Positions 7,033 to 14,857 of a DNA stretch of 32,476 nt are shown here, piece by piece. Positions within the stretch are counted from its first letter, which is position 1. Each line of letters begins with the position of its first letter. The position numbers and the translations under genes were made by a program. The notes beneath the pieces were generated by a model. That model had not been told where the DNA came from and did not search any database. It saw only the letters and a program-made list of their open reading frames with translations. This DNA is from an uncultured Desulfobacteraceae bacterium (GTDB lineage: Bacteria; Desulfobacterota; Desulfobacteria; Desulfobacterales; Desulfatirhabdiaceae). The stretch lies in the NCBI GenBank assembly GCA_903953895.1, contig CAJBLH010000118.1, positions 1-32,476 on the forward strand. Reading direction: 5' to 3'.

Positions 7033-7593
7033 TTAACTGACGAATGTTCTCTCGAAGAGATCCCGAATGGCTTTTTTGCCGTTTGCTTCCAGAAAGCGCG
7101 TTCCCGTACCGGCAAAATGGACGTGGCTGATGACCGGCTCATCCCCTTTTTTGCGCTCTACCCATTCGGTATGGTGCCAGTTGAACCAGGCATTGCGTTT
7201 CTGATCGAAAACATGCAGGGGCTTGTTACAAAGTTTACTGAACTCGGCCCCCCATCCGGTACCGCCCTTGACGGTTTTGTCATCGAGTATCTCACCGATC
7301 ACATAAACTTCCTGCCCGCTGTTGATCTGATACCAGATACTCTGTAGGATTTTACGAAACGTGGGATTGTCGGTGTAGCGGCGATTCATGAGCCGCGACA
7401 CATATTCCAGACTCACATCTCCATTTTTCAATTCCTCGCGATTCAGAACACGCAAGCCGCGCTGCCGGATCCGATTATGCCCCTCAAACGTGAAATTCAC
7501 TTCTTCAATACCCAAACGCTCGGCATTGAGACCAAATTCCGATTCAGCCCCGTTTGCACCGCCGCTGAAAAGAATTACATCTTCGGTCTTCAT
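7033..7593 (-). CDS. Putative SLOG/YpsA-like Rossmannoid protein
   Basis: A 186-residue soluble protein. It begins with a beta strand and a glycine-rich turn, VILFSGGANGAES (residues 6-18), which resembles the nucleotide-binding loop of SLOG-type proteins (YpsA, LOG, DprA-like). A later stretch, YVIGEILDDKTVKGGTGWGAEFSKLCNKPLHVFD, has the look of a second strand/loop that senses or binds a ligand. No signal peptide or membrane segment is visible. AGGAAC lies at good distance before ATG 7593. Family placement is tentative and based on the GG-x-x-G-x-E turn; the ligand is unknown. It sits between the orphan frame at 7606-7821 and the arfB relic in the minus-strand run. Confidence 0.6.
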   Translation of the reverse strand: MKTEDVILFSGGANGAESEFGLNAERLGIEEVNFTFEGHNRIRQRGLRVLNREELKNGDVSLEYVSRLMNRRYTDNPTFRKILQSIWYQINSGQEVYVIGEILDDKTVKGGTGWGAEFSKLCNKPLHVFDQKRNAWFNWHHTEWVERKKGDEPVISHVHFAGTGTRFLEANGKKAIRDLFERTFVS

Positions 7594-7605
7594 CTTTGTT
7601 CCTTT

Positions 7606-7821
7606 CTAAATCTCTTTTTTTTCTTCGGTGAATAAAATATCAATTTCGGTCATCGTTTTGACAACGCTGTGCGCAAAACGACGATCAAGAGTGTACATGA
7701 CAACGTCACCGTTGACAAGGGGAACAGCTTCTTGAACGATGAAATCATCGCGCAGTCTGACGGGCACACCGACAGCGTTCAACGGATGCTCGTTGCAAAA
7801 TGTTTTTAAAGCAAACTGGAA
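7606..7821 (-). pseudogene. Orphan open frame, possible gene fragment
   Basis: A 71-residue frame bounded by a TAA at 7822-7824 and ending at 7606-7608, just before the SLOG-like gene. The translation has protein-like character (for example VGVPVRLRDDFIVQEAV and VVMYTLDRRFAHSVV). It contains no ATG in its first half; the only early candidate starts are TTG 7782 and GTG 7767, neither with a Shine-Dalgarno sequence. It is not recognised. It may be the 3' remnant of a lost gene or a small gene with a rare start. The rest of the 7594-7833 gap holds nothing else visible. Confidence 0.3.
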
Positions 7822-7833
7822 TTAACGCATAGA

Positions 7834-8571
7834 TCAGCAAGGCGTCTTCGCGGCGAACAATGCCTGTTGCAGCCAGGTCAGACCGAATTTCAACAGCGCT
7901 TCGTCGTCTTCCTGAAGCAGTCGCCAGGATTCGTCATTCATATTGAGGCGTTGTTGCGAAAAATTCTCTGCCAGATATGTTCGAAATGCATCCAGGTCGT
8001 AACAGACCATTGAAAACAACTGCCGGGATTTGGTATCCAGCGGGCCCGGAAGCAACCGGTTTTTCATGCTGATGATATCCATCATCCTGTCGTTCATGGC
8101 GTCATAGGGTTCAATGCCCTGAGATGCAACCCATTCCCGGACAGTCTGCATGCCGTTCTGACGGTGCCCTTGACAATGCGGCTCTGCCAGTAAAGCATAG
8201 TGAATCGTAACCTGGCCGGTTTCTCGGGATCTGGAAAGCATTCGGGCCAGCGGGTAGGTCCGGCAGGAAGACGGCCGGCTGATATACACCCGGCACCCTT
8301 CCGGAGATACGAACGGACAGGTAAATCCGTCTGCCGGGTCGGTTTTCAGACATACCACCGGCAGTCCGGTTTCAGGGCCTATATGCTGAGCCGTAAACTT
8401 TTCCAGAAATTCCCCGGAAGAAATACCCAAATGGCGTTTCAACCGCAATACGTCATATGGGGTTAAGAATTGATTTACATCCTTGCAGCATTCATTGAAG
8501 CACGAAACGCCGGGATTGCAGGAAAATTTAAATGGTTCGTCCAACGATAGGGGGATTAGGTTAGGTTCCAT
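7834..8571 (-). CDS. YkgJ-family cysteine-cluster protein (second paralogue)
   Basis: A 245-residue protein with the same architecture as the gene at 3424-4206. It has CNPGVSCFNECC (Cys18, 24, 28, 29) and CPFVSPEGCRVYISRPSSC (Cys85, 93, 103), and closely similar N- and C-terminal segments (LTPYDVLRLKRHLG; LLKFGLTWL). The seven Cys predict a bound metal or cluster. Function is not established for the family. The ATG has no strong ribosome binding site. It is probably part of the minus-strand run behind trhP, with a 106-base gap containing a hairpin. Confidence 0.85.
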   Translation of the reverse strand: MEPNLIPLSLDEPFKFSCNPGVSCFNECCKDVNQFLTPYDVLRLKRHLGISSGEFLEKFTAQHIGPETGLPVVCLKTDPADGFTCPFVSPEGCRVYISRPSSCRTYPLARMLSRSRETGQVTIHYALLAEPHCQGHRQNGMQTVREWVASQGIEPYDAMNDRMMDIISMKNRLLPGPLDTKSRQLFSMVCYDLDAFRTYLAENFSQQRLNMNDESWRLLQEDDEALLKFGLTWLQQALFAAKTPC

Positions 8572-8645
8572 AAGGCATTTTAATTTAAATGGTTAAGGGT
8601 TAAGTAAAGAGAAAAGGGTTTGCAGTAGCAGGCAAATCAGTTTTT

Positions 8646-8670
8646 CCTGAATGCTGGATTAGAATTCAGG
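8646..8670 (-). terminator. Possible terminator hairpin after the trhP-like gene
   Basis: CCTGAAT (8646-8652) and ATTCAGG (8664-8670) form a perfect 7-base inverted repeat with an 11-base loop, 8 bases downstream of the trhP-like stop. There is no T-run on the transcribed strand, so it may be a processing or 3'-stabilising hairpin rather than a terminator. Confidence 0.3.
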
Positions 8671-8677
8671 GCAGATA

Positions 8678-9904
8678 TCAGGCGGCTTTCCGGATTAAAT
8701 CATGGACAGCGTACCGGCCGGTCAGCAATATACGAACATGCGTTCCGGTTTGGGTAAAATCGAGGCAGACGCCGTTCATGTCGAAAAGTTCATGGACGGT
8801 ATCGGCACGCGCTGGTCCTGAACGGGTCAGAATTTCTACGGCATCTCCTTTTTGGATCTTGTTCCGGATATGACAGACAGCGCTTCCGTCTTCCGATATC
8901 TCGATGATTTCCGCCAGAAAAACGTGTTCATAGAATGACTTGTAATTATCAAGATTGAGAGAAGTCTGGTCCGGGTCTCCGAAATAAAAACCCGTGCAAT
9001 ATCCCCTGTGGCTGATGCGCAGCAGCTCTTTCATCCATGTGGCATCGACTTTGAAATCTTCCGGATTCGCATACCAGGCATCGATGGCTTCCCGATAACC
9101 CTTGACAACGGTTGCCAGGTAATTGACACCCTTCATCCGACCTTCGATTTTCAGTGAATGTATGCCTGCACGGATCAGTTCCGGAAGATGTGCGATCATG
9201 CAAAGATCCCGGGAATTGAATATGTAAGTTCCCCGATCGTCTTCGAGAACCGGCATGAACAGGCCGGGCCGCTTTTCTTCGACAACCGCGTACTGCCACC
9301 GGCACGGATGGCTGCACATCCCCCGATTGCTGTCCCGCTGGGCCATGAAACTACTCAACAAACACCGCCCGGAATAGGAAATGCACATCGCCCCGTGAAC
9401 AAAGCACTCCACTTCAACTCCGGTTTTTTGAACGATTTCGGAAATCTCGGTAAGGGTGATTTCTCTGGCTGTATTGATCCTGGCAGCTCCGATATCTTTC
9501 CAGAATTCAGCGCCAGCAACATGGGTGACATTGGCCTGGGTGCTGATATGAATTGGAATTTCAGGAACAATGCGACGCACCATCTTGAATATCCCAGGGT
9601 CTGCCACGATGACAGCATCCGGCCCCATCCGCCCCATGTCGTTCAGATAGCCGGAAATGGCCTCCAGTTCATGATTTCTCGGGTAGATGTTGCAGGCAAC
9701 ATACGCTTTTTTACCACAATCATGGGTAAACCGAATCGCCGCATCCATCTCAGCAAGGGTGAAGTTGCCGGAAAAATTCCGCAAGCTGAAATCCTTTCCG
9801 GCCAGATATACGGCATCGGCCCCGTAATGAAGGGCGATTTTCAGCTTTTCAAAATTTCCTGCCGGAGCCAGCAGCTCAATTTTATTGGGTTTAACGGCTT
9901 TCAT
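8678..9904 (-). CDS. trhP: U32 family protein, probable tRNA uridine-34 hydroxylase TrhP
   Basis: A 408-residue protein of the peptidase U32 family. It opens with IELLAPAGNFEKLKIALHYGADAVY-like TIM-barrel residues (9-33) and has the diagnostic ECFVHGAMC...SGRC segment (166-181), with further Cys197, Cys201 and a Cys in SRDLC. In the TrhP/YegQ/RlhA branch these cysteines hold an iron-sulfur cluster, and the enzymes hydroxylate tRNA U34 (TrhP) or 23S rRNA (RlhA), using prephenate. The family is certain. The choice of TrhP over RlhA or a true protease rests on overall form only. ATG 9904 lies inside the end of rfbD (14-base overlap), so the two are translationally linked, although their functions look unrelated. 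Confidence 0.75.
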   Translation of the reverse strand: MKAVKPNKIELLAPAGNFEKLKIALHYGADAVYLAGKDFSLRNFSGNFTLAEMDAAIRFTHDCGKKAYVACNIYPRNHELEAISGYLNDMGRMGPDAVIVADPGIFKMVRRIVPEIPIHISTQANVTHVAGAEFWKDIGAARINTAREITLTEISEIVQKTGVEVECFVHGAMCISYSGRCLLSSFMAQRDSNRGMCSHPCRWQYAVVEEKRPGLFMPVLEDDRGTYIFNSRDLCMIAHLPELIRAGIHSLKIEGRMKGVNYLATVVKGYREAIDAWYANPEDFKVDATWMKELLRISHRGYCTGFYFGDPDQTSLNLDNYKSFYEHVFLAEIIEISEDGSAVCHIRNKIQKGDAVEILTRSGPARADTVHELFDMNGVCLDFTQTGTHVRILLTGRYAVHDLIRKAA

Positions 9905-10787
9905 TATTCGGTTTCAGCATCTGCAACAGTGTTTTTTCAAGGCTTTCCTGCCAGGGTTTGGGGTGAATTCCGAACGCTTTTTCGATCTTATCGCAGTTCA
10001 GGGCGGAATACGCAGGCCGTTTGGCCGGAGTCGGATATTGATCGGTCGTGATGGGAGTTACCTGGCTGGTTTTCAAGGGAACGTAGGATTTGGCGATATC
10101 CAGAATCGTCTGAGCGAATTCATGCCAGGATGTCACCCCTTTTCCGCAATAGTGATAAGTTCCCCAAGCGATCTCGCCTTTTGTCCGGATAGCTTCCACC
10201 ATCATCAATATGGCTTCCGCCAAATCCGCCGCACAAGTCGGACATCCCATCTGGTCTGAAACCACCCGGACGGTGTCTCTTTCGGCTCCCAGTCGGAGGA
10301 TGGTTCGGACAAAATTCTGACCCTGAAGGGCGTACAGCCAGGCAGTTCTTATTATGATATGGCGGTTTTGAATTTTTTCCACCACAGCATCTCCGACAGC
10401 CTTGCTTTTGCCGTAAACGCTTATCGGCGAAATCGGGTCGGTCTCCAGATAGGGCGATTGTTTGGCGCCGTTGAATACAAAGTCGGTTGAAATATGAATC
10501 AATGGAATCCCGGCTTCAGCGCAGATATGCGCCAGAACCGCCGGCCCTACACAATTGACATGATACGCCGGCATGTCCTGCGACTCGGCCTTATCCACCT
10601 GGGTATAGGCCGCACAATTGATGACCAGAGAAATTGCCCCATCCCGGATGGAATCGCGAACCTGATCGGGTCGGGTAATATCAAGTTCCGGCAGATCCAC
10701 GGGAATGGGTGAAAATCCTCTGTCCGGGCTCTGACGCATCAATTCCGTACCGAGTTGACCGTTGGCACCTGTGATTAAAATATTCAT
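9891..10787 (-). CDS. rfbD: dTDP-4-dehydrorhamnose reductase
   Basis: Last step of dTDP-L-rhamnose synthesis: NAD(P)H-dependent reduction of dTDP-4-keto-L-rhamnose. The 298-residue protein is an extended SDR with GANGQLG (residues 7-13), the STDFVFNG strand (100-107), and the catalytic YxxxK as Tyr125/Lys129 in SVYGKSK, all typical of RmlD. ATG 10787 is preferred over the in-frame ATG 10805 because GGAGGT stands just before it and homologues start at MNILITGANGQLG. It overlaps the rfbC stop by four bases (ATGA). dTDP-rhamnose feeds O-antigen or exopolysaccharide. The first two pathway genes, rfbA and rfbB, are not in the window. Confidence 0.93.
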   Translation of the reverse strand: MNILITGANGQLGTELMRQSPDRGFSPIPVDLPELDITRPDQVRDSIRDGAISLVINCAAYTQVDKAESQDMPAYHVNCVGPAVLAHICAEAGIPLIHISTDFVFNGAKQSPYLETDPISPISVYGKSKAVGDAVVEKIQNRHIIIRTAWLYALQGQNFVRTILRLGAERDTVRVVSDQMGCPTCAADLAEAILMMVEAIRTKGEIAWGTYHYCGKGVTSWHEFAQTILDIAKSYVPLKTSQVTPITTDQYPTPAKRPAYSALNCDKIEKAFGIHPKPWQESLEKTLLQMLKPNNESR

Positions 10788-11347
10788 GGGCAGACCTCCA
10801 GGCATGGCAACTGATGCGGTTGAAGAGCCGAAAGGCAGGAAAGCCGGCTGTCCTTATCGGAAACGATGGGTTCCGTTAGTGGCCATTCAATGCCGATGGC
10901 CGGATCGGACCATAATATGCCACCTTCATCTCCAGGTGCATATAAGTCGGAACATTTATACAGGAACAAGGCGGTTTCACTGAGTACGCAGAAACCGTGG
11001 GCAAAACCTTCGGGAATAAAGAGCTGTCGTTTGGTTTCACTGGAAAGATGGACGCCTGCCCATTTTCCAAATGTGGGGGAGTTTTTTCGGATATCCACGG
11101 CTACATCAAAAATCTCTCCGGATACAACCTGAACCAATTTGGCCTGGGGTTGGTTGATCTGGTAATGAAGCCCACGCAGGGTGCCTTTCACGGAAAAAGA
11201 CAGGTTGTCCTGAACAAAGGCCTGCGAAACGCCGGCTTTCCAGTATCGCTCCTGGTGATAAGTTTCCATGAAAAAACCGCGTTTATCCGCGAACACGTCG
11301 GGTTCGATGATCAGAACTTCTTTTAAGGATGTTGGAATGACTTTCAT
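10784..11347 (-). CDS. rfbC: dTDP-4-dehydrorhamnose 3,5-epimerase
   Basis: A cupin-fold epimerase converting dTDP-4-keto-6-deoxyglucose to the L-rhamno form. The 187-residue length is normal. Visible are DKRGFFMETY (21-30), TLRGLHYQ with the catalytic-base candidate His61 (residues 56-63), IPEGFAHGF (111-119), and KCSDLYAPGDEGGILWSD, which carries the conserved Tyr and the sugar-nucleotide contact region. AAGGAA precedes ATG 11347 at normal spacing. It is first of an rfbC-rfbD-trhP overlapping cluster. Confidence 0.95.
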   Translation of the reverse strand: MKVIPTSLKEVLIIEPDVFADKRGFFMETYHQERYWKAGVSQAFVQDNLSFSVKGTLRGLHYQINQPQAKLVQVVSGEIFDVAVDIRKNSPTFGKWAGVHLSSETKRQLFIPEGFAHGFCVLSETALFLYKCSDLYAPGDEGGILWSDPAIGIEWPLTEPIVSDKDSRLSCLSALQPHQLPCLEVCP

Positions 11348-11466
11348 AAACGTTCCTTCTTTGCAATGGATACATCGGACATCTTGACGTGTTATGTATC
11401 ACAATCACCGGCAGGCAAACAAGATGATTTGCGGAACCGACAGAAACGGCTCTTGATAGGGCCGGA

Positions 11467-11523
11467 TCAGCCGACTTGATGTGAATCATTTTCCGGAAAA
11501 CTGAGTTCGCTGATATCTTTCAT
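11467..11523 (-). CDS. Tiny 18-residue ORF with near-perfect Shine-Dalgarno sequence
   Basis: AAAGGAGGT (11529-11537) precedes two consecutive ATG codons (11526 and 11523). The second has the better spacing (5 bases) and starts the peptide MKDISELSFPENDSHQVG, followed by TGA. The N-terminal MKDISELxFPE resembles the first residues of glycine-cleavage H proteins, but the lipoyl domain is absent. It could be a small protein, a leader peptide for rfbC, or a relic whose 5' end with its ribosome binding site survived. The remaining sequence of 11348-11613 shows nothing else. Confidence 0.4.
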   Translation of the reverse strand: MKDISELSFPENDSHQVG

Positions 11524-11613
11524 CATTTACCTCCTTTCGACAATTATGGTCGTGGCATGGCTTTTAGCGCTGTTAAGTTCATAGATGCCCACTGATTAGG
11601 AATCACTAAACAA

Positions 11614-14586
11614 TCATATTCGATACAGTGCCAGTGGATTCTCCTGAAGCTTCAGATTGGCAGCTTTCAATTTTTCCTCGCCAGAGATGATAGCGACCCC
11701 TTTTCGAATTTGAAGGGGGTTCAGATAGTTCTGAGAAACCCGCATGACATCTTCGCGGGTCAACCCGAGAAGATCGTGTTTGAACCGGCGTCTCAATTCA
11801 TCGGACAACAATACGATTTTCCGATAAAACGCCTTTTTGGCAGCCGGTCCCGGCGGGTCCGGTCTGTCGATATCCGCACAGACCTGAAGAATTCCCTCTT
11901 TGATGTCTTCCATGCTGTAATTGCCGGATGCCATAAACGCCATTGATCCGGCAAAGGCATTCAGTGTGGAAACAATGTGCGGGTCGCGGTAGGAAGCAAA
12001 ACTGAACAACCCATCTTCAGGTGAATATACTGACATACCGCCGTACGCTCCGCCTTTTTCACGGATTTCACGGTGGAGATAAAGTGATCGGCTCATTTTA
12101 CTGATCAGCATCAGGGCCGGCGCATCGGGATGAGACATGCGAACCGTCTCAAAAGACATCGCCACAAAAGATACGGCTGAAGACGTGGACCAGCCTTCAT
12201 GGGGAAGCCCGTTTTCTTCGTCCGCCGGTGGCAGGCTGCCTGCGGCGGGTTTTCCTTCGGATAGGGATTGATAAAGTGTTTTCGGCCAGTCAGACGCATC
12301 TGAAAGGGGCTGAGTTTCACCAATCAAGGCCAGTTTCAGGTTGTTTTTGGAAAACAGCAGGCTGCCGATACCGGACAATTTCTCTCCCAGTTCTCCCAGC
12401 GCCTGATCGGAAAGGTCCTGGGTGAGGTGTTGAATGGTTTTGAGCTGGTGAATGCCGTGCCAGGCTTCGTTCAGCCTGCTGGATGGAGAAAATCGTCTGG
12501 ATGAAAGCGAAATCGCCAGACGGTGGCCGTTATGAACGATCATGGACTCCATGCCTGCCTGATATTCCTGGAGCAGCGTCTTCAACCGGGCCAGGTCGGA
12601 AAACCGGTGTTGGCACAAAATTTCCTGGATGATTTCAAACAGCCGGTCCACATTTCGCACCAGACATTTGCCGTTTAACGTTACCAGGGGAAGGCTGATG
12701 CCGGCCGCACCGAATTGCGTGCGGGCATGTGTTGAAAAACCGATGCCACCGGTATAGCGATCGATCAGGCGGGTCAGTTCCGTATAATCCCGAAGCGATG
12801 TTCCGATTTTAGGCAGGGCGTAAGAAAAAAAAGGAACCAGCGGCTGAATATCCGCAGGGAGTTGGCCGGCTTGACAGGCAGCAGACACATAAACGATTCC
12901 CGATGTGGGCTGATCATAATACAGCACCGGAGAATCCTTTTGCGCAGGCAGTTCGGTAATCACCCGGATATCTCTGGGAATATCGGCAATGGCCAGTGTG
13001 GGCAGGCAGGAAACATCTTCCTGGGTTTCCTGACGAACCTGAAGGGCTTCGGCATATTGCACCAGTTTATCCAAATCCGCATCCGAAAGCTTTGCAGCAA
13101 TCGATTCCAGCTCGGCGGCAACCCGCTGCTCTTCTTTTTCCGCGATCGCGGCATCGGGCTTGAGCATCAGCACAACACGGTGGGGATTGTCCAACAGATA
13201 GCTTTGAATACAATTTTCAAAAAAAGGCCCGGTGGCAACGGCGGCCTTCAGTTTGTTCATGAGGGTATCCAGTTCCAGGATTTCTTCCGGGTCGCCGCCG
13301 TGAAGCCAGGTTCCTGCAAAACCCATCAGGAGTTTCAGGCCATAGGGATACGGGGTGTTGGTCACTTCCTTGCGGTGAAATTCGATCTGGTGAATGGCGG
13401 ATTCGATCAGCTCCTTATCGATGCCGTTCTTGACTACATTGGTCAGGGTGTCGAAAATCAGGGTCTGAATCTGCTCCACACGCGATTCATTGACATCTTT
13501 CAGCCCGCAGGAAAAAAATGCATCCCGGCAATCCGCATCGAATCCGGTACCATCGCTGAGCGATGACCCCAGCCCCGAATCCATCAGCGCTTTTCGCAAG
13601 GGAGATGCCGAATTTCCCAGAAGAATTTCCCCAAGCAGCGTCAATACCAGGACTTCGTAAGAATGGGTGATATCGCAGGTCAGCCAAGTCACACAGGCCT
13701 GACATTTCCGGGAAGCATCCTGAGTTTTATCGAGCGGGTAATAATAGGTGACCTCGCGGGGCTGCCGCCATCTTGGCTGTGTTGGCACATCCGTGCCGGG
13801 ATCGATCCGCGTAAACCGGTTCAGGACTTTGTCCTGAATGAACTGAAGATGATCTTTGAGCGGCAGGTTGCCGTAGGTATAGAAATAGGCGTTGCTGGGA
13901 TGATAATGGCGGCTGTGAAAGCGCTTGAGATCCTCCCATGTCAGGCTGGGAATGACGACCGGATCACCGCCGGAATTGAACCGGTAAGTCGTATCCGTAA
14001 AGAGCGCGTTCAGAAGAGACCTGGACATCACCTGATCCGGAGACGACATGGCCCCTTTCATTTCGTTATAGACCACGCCCTTATACACCAGCTTGAGAGG
14101 ATTCCGGTCTTCGATTTCAATACGGTGGCCTTCCTGCATGAAACTGAGTTCATCCAGGTTCGGGAAAAACGCCGCATCCAGGTAGACTCCCATCAGGTTG
14201 TAAAAATCTTTCGGTGTCTGGGTGGAAAAAGGATACATGGTCCAGTCGGAGGCTGTAAAGGCATTCATGAATGTGCTGAGACTGCGTTTGAGCATGGAGA
14301 AAAACGGGTCCCGCACCGGATAATCGCCGGACCCGCAGAGCGCCGTGTGTTCCAGGATGTGGGCAACCCCTGTGGAATCCCGAGGAACGGTCTTGAAGGC
14401 CACACCGAAAGTGTTTTCCGCATCATCGTTGCGGATATGGATGTGGCGAGCGCCGGTTGCAACATGTTCAAGTTCAAAAAACATGCATCGCAATTCTTTC
14501 AGCGTCACGACGCGAAGAACATCGTATCCCAAAATCCTATCTCCGGCATGGAACACGTCTTCGACAGGGTCAGTCATACGTATCAT
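11614..14586 (-). CDS. M16C insulinase-family metallopeptidase, presequence-protease-like
   Basis: A 990-residue zinc protease with the inverted motif HxxEH as HILEH (residues 76-80) and the third zinc ligand at Glu175 in VVYNEMKGAM. The size and the sequence TGVAHILEHTALCGS...DPFFSMLKRSL match the PreP/Cym1 (M16C) subfamily, which has two enzyme halves forming a peptide-degrading chamber. No signal peptide is visible, so a cytoplasmic peptide-clearing role is likely. The C-terminal half contains KGGAYGG (roughly residues 850-856), the conserved binding site of the second half in M16 proteins. ATG 14586 has AAGGAAA 5 bases upstream; ATG 14577 is an alternative. Confidence 0.9.
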   Translation of the reverse strand: MIRMTDPVEDVFHAGDRILGYDVLRVVTLKELRCMFFELEHVATGARHIHIRNDDAENTFGVAFKTVPRDSTGVAHILEHTALCGSGDYPVRDPFFSMLKRSLSTFMNAFTASDWTMYPFSTQTPKDFYNLMGVYLDAAFFPNLDELSFMQEGHRIEIEDRNPLKLVYKGVVYNEMKGAMSSPDQVMSRSLLNALFTDTTYRFNSGGDPVVIPSLTWEDLKRFHSRHYHPSNAYFYTYGNLPLKDHLQFIQDKVLNRFTRIDPGTDVPTQPRWRQPREVTYYYPLDKTQDASRKCQACVTWLTCDITHSYEVLVLTLLGEILLGNSASPLRKALMDSGLGSSLSDGTGFDADCRDAFFSCGLKDVNESRVEQIQTLIFDTLTNVVKNGIDKELIESAIHQIEFHRKEVTNTPYPYGLKLLMGFAGTWLHGGDPEEILELDTLMNKLKAAVATGPFFENCIQSYLLDNPHRVVLMLKPDAAIAEKEEQRVAAELESIAAKLSDADLDKLVQYAEALQVRQETQEDVSCLPTLAIADIPRDIRVITELPAQKDSPVLYYDQPTSGIVYVSAACQAGQLPADIQPLVPFFSYALPKIGTSLRDYTELTRLIDRYTGGIGFSTHARTQFGAAGISLPLVTLNGKCLVRNVDRLFEIIQEILCQHRFSDLARLKTLLQEYQAGMESMIVHNGHRLAISLSSRRFSPSSRLNEAWHGIHQLKTIQHLTQDLSDQALGELGEKLSGIGSLLFSKNNLKLALIGETQPLSDASDWPKTLYQSLSEGKPAAGSLPPADEENGLPHEGWSTSSAVSFVAMSFETVRMSHPDAPALMLISKMSRSLYLHREIREKGGAYGGMSVYSPEDGLFSFASYRDPHIVSTLNAFAGSMAFMASGNYSMEDIKEGILQVCADIDRPDPPGPAAKKAFYRKIVLLSDELRRRFKHDLLGLTREDVMRVSQNYLNPLQIRKGVAIISGEEKLKAANLKLQENPLALYRI

Positions 14587-14621
14587 ATCTATTTCCTTTT
14601 CTATAATACCGTCAGAAAATC

Positions 14622-14648
14622 AGCCTCCCAGCCCGCCTCCGCTGGAGG
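14622..14648. repeat. Palindromic intergenic repeat, copy 2
   Basis: CCTCC (14636-14640), loop GCT, GGAGG (14644-14648) form a short hairpin. The surrounding CTCCCAGCCCGCCTCCGCTGG and downstream GGAAAGC closely match the palindrome at 2632-2665, in the same orientation. Intergenic, between the M16 gene and rng. Confidence 0.5.
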
Positions 14649-14701
14649 AAAGCGTAAATGGAAAGCGCAGATTGCAGGAATTGCACATATAGTGCCCCTT
14701 T

Positions 14702-14729
14702 TGGACAAAGTTTTCAATTGAAATATTAT
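14702..14729 (+). promoter_or_regulatory. Possible rng promoter
   Basis: TGGACA (14702-14707, 5 of 6 to the -35 consensus), a 16-base spacer, and TATTAT (14724-14729, 5 of 6 to the -10). It is about 130 bases upstream of rng in the divergent intergenic region. Consensus matching only. Confidence 0.35.
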
Positions 14730-14805
14730 ACACGCTTTCACAGAATGACATTGCATGAAAACGGAATAATGCGCTATAAACAGCAAATGAATTCCGACTG
14801 TTCAT

Positions 14806-14829
14806 CTTTTTCGAGTGTTTCGTGGTTAA
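14806..14829 (-). repeat. CACGAAA-type dispersed repeat, copy A
   Basis: The plus strand reads CTTTTTCG then AGTGTTTCGTGGTTAA. It shares CTTTTTCG and GTGTTTCGTGGTTAA with the reverse complement of 16437-16469, but lacks 9 bases in the middle. It lies just upstream of rng, in opposite orientation to the copy beyond its stop. Confidence 0.6.
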
Positions 14830-14857
14830 CTCATCATTTTAGCTATAAAATCCCAAC

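Noticed and set aside
11283-11489. 68-codon minus-strand frame overlapping the start of rfbC
   Set aside because: No ribosome binding site, no recognisable peptide, and heavy overlap with rfbC.
12862-14721. Long plus-strand frames opposite the M16 peptidase
   Set aside because: Shadow frames; no motif and no ribosome binding sites.
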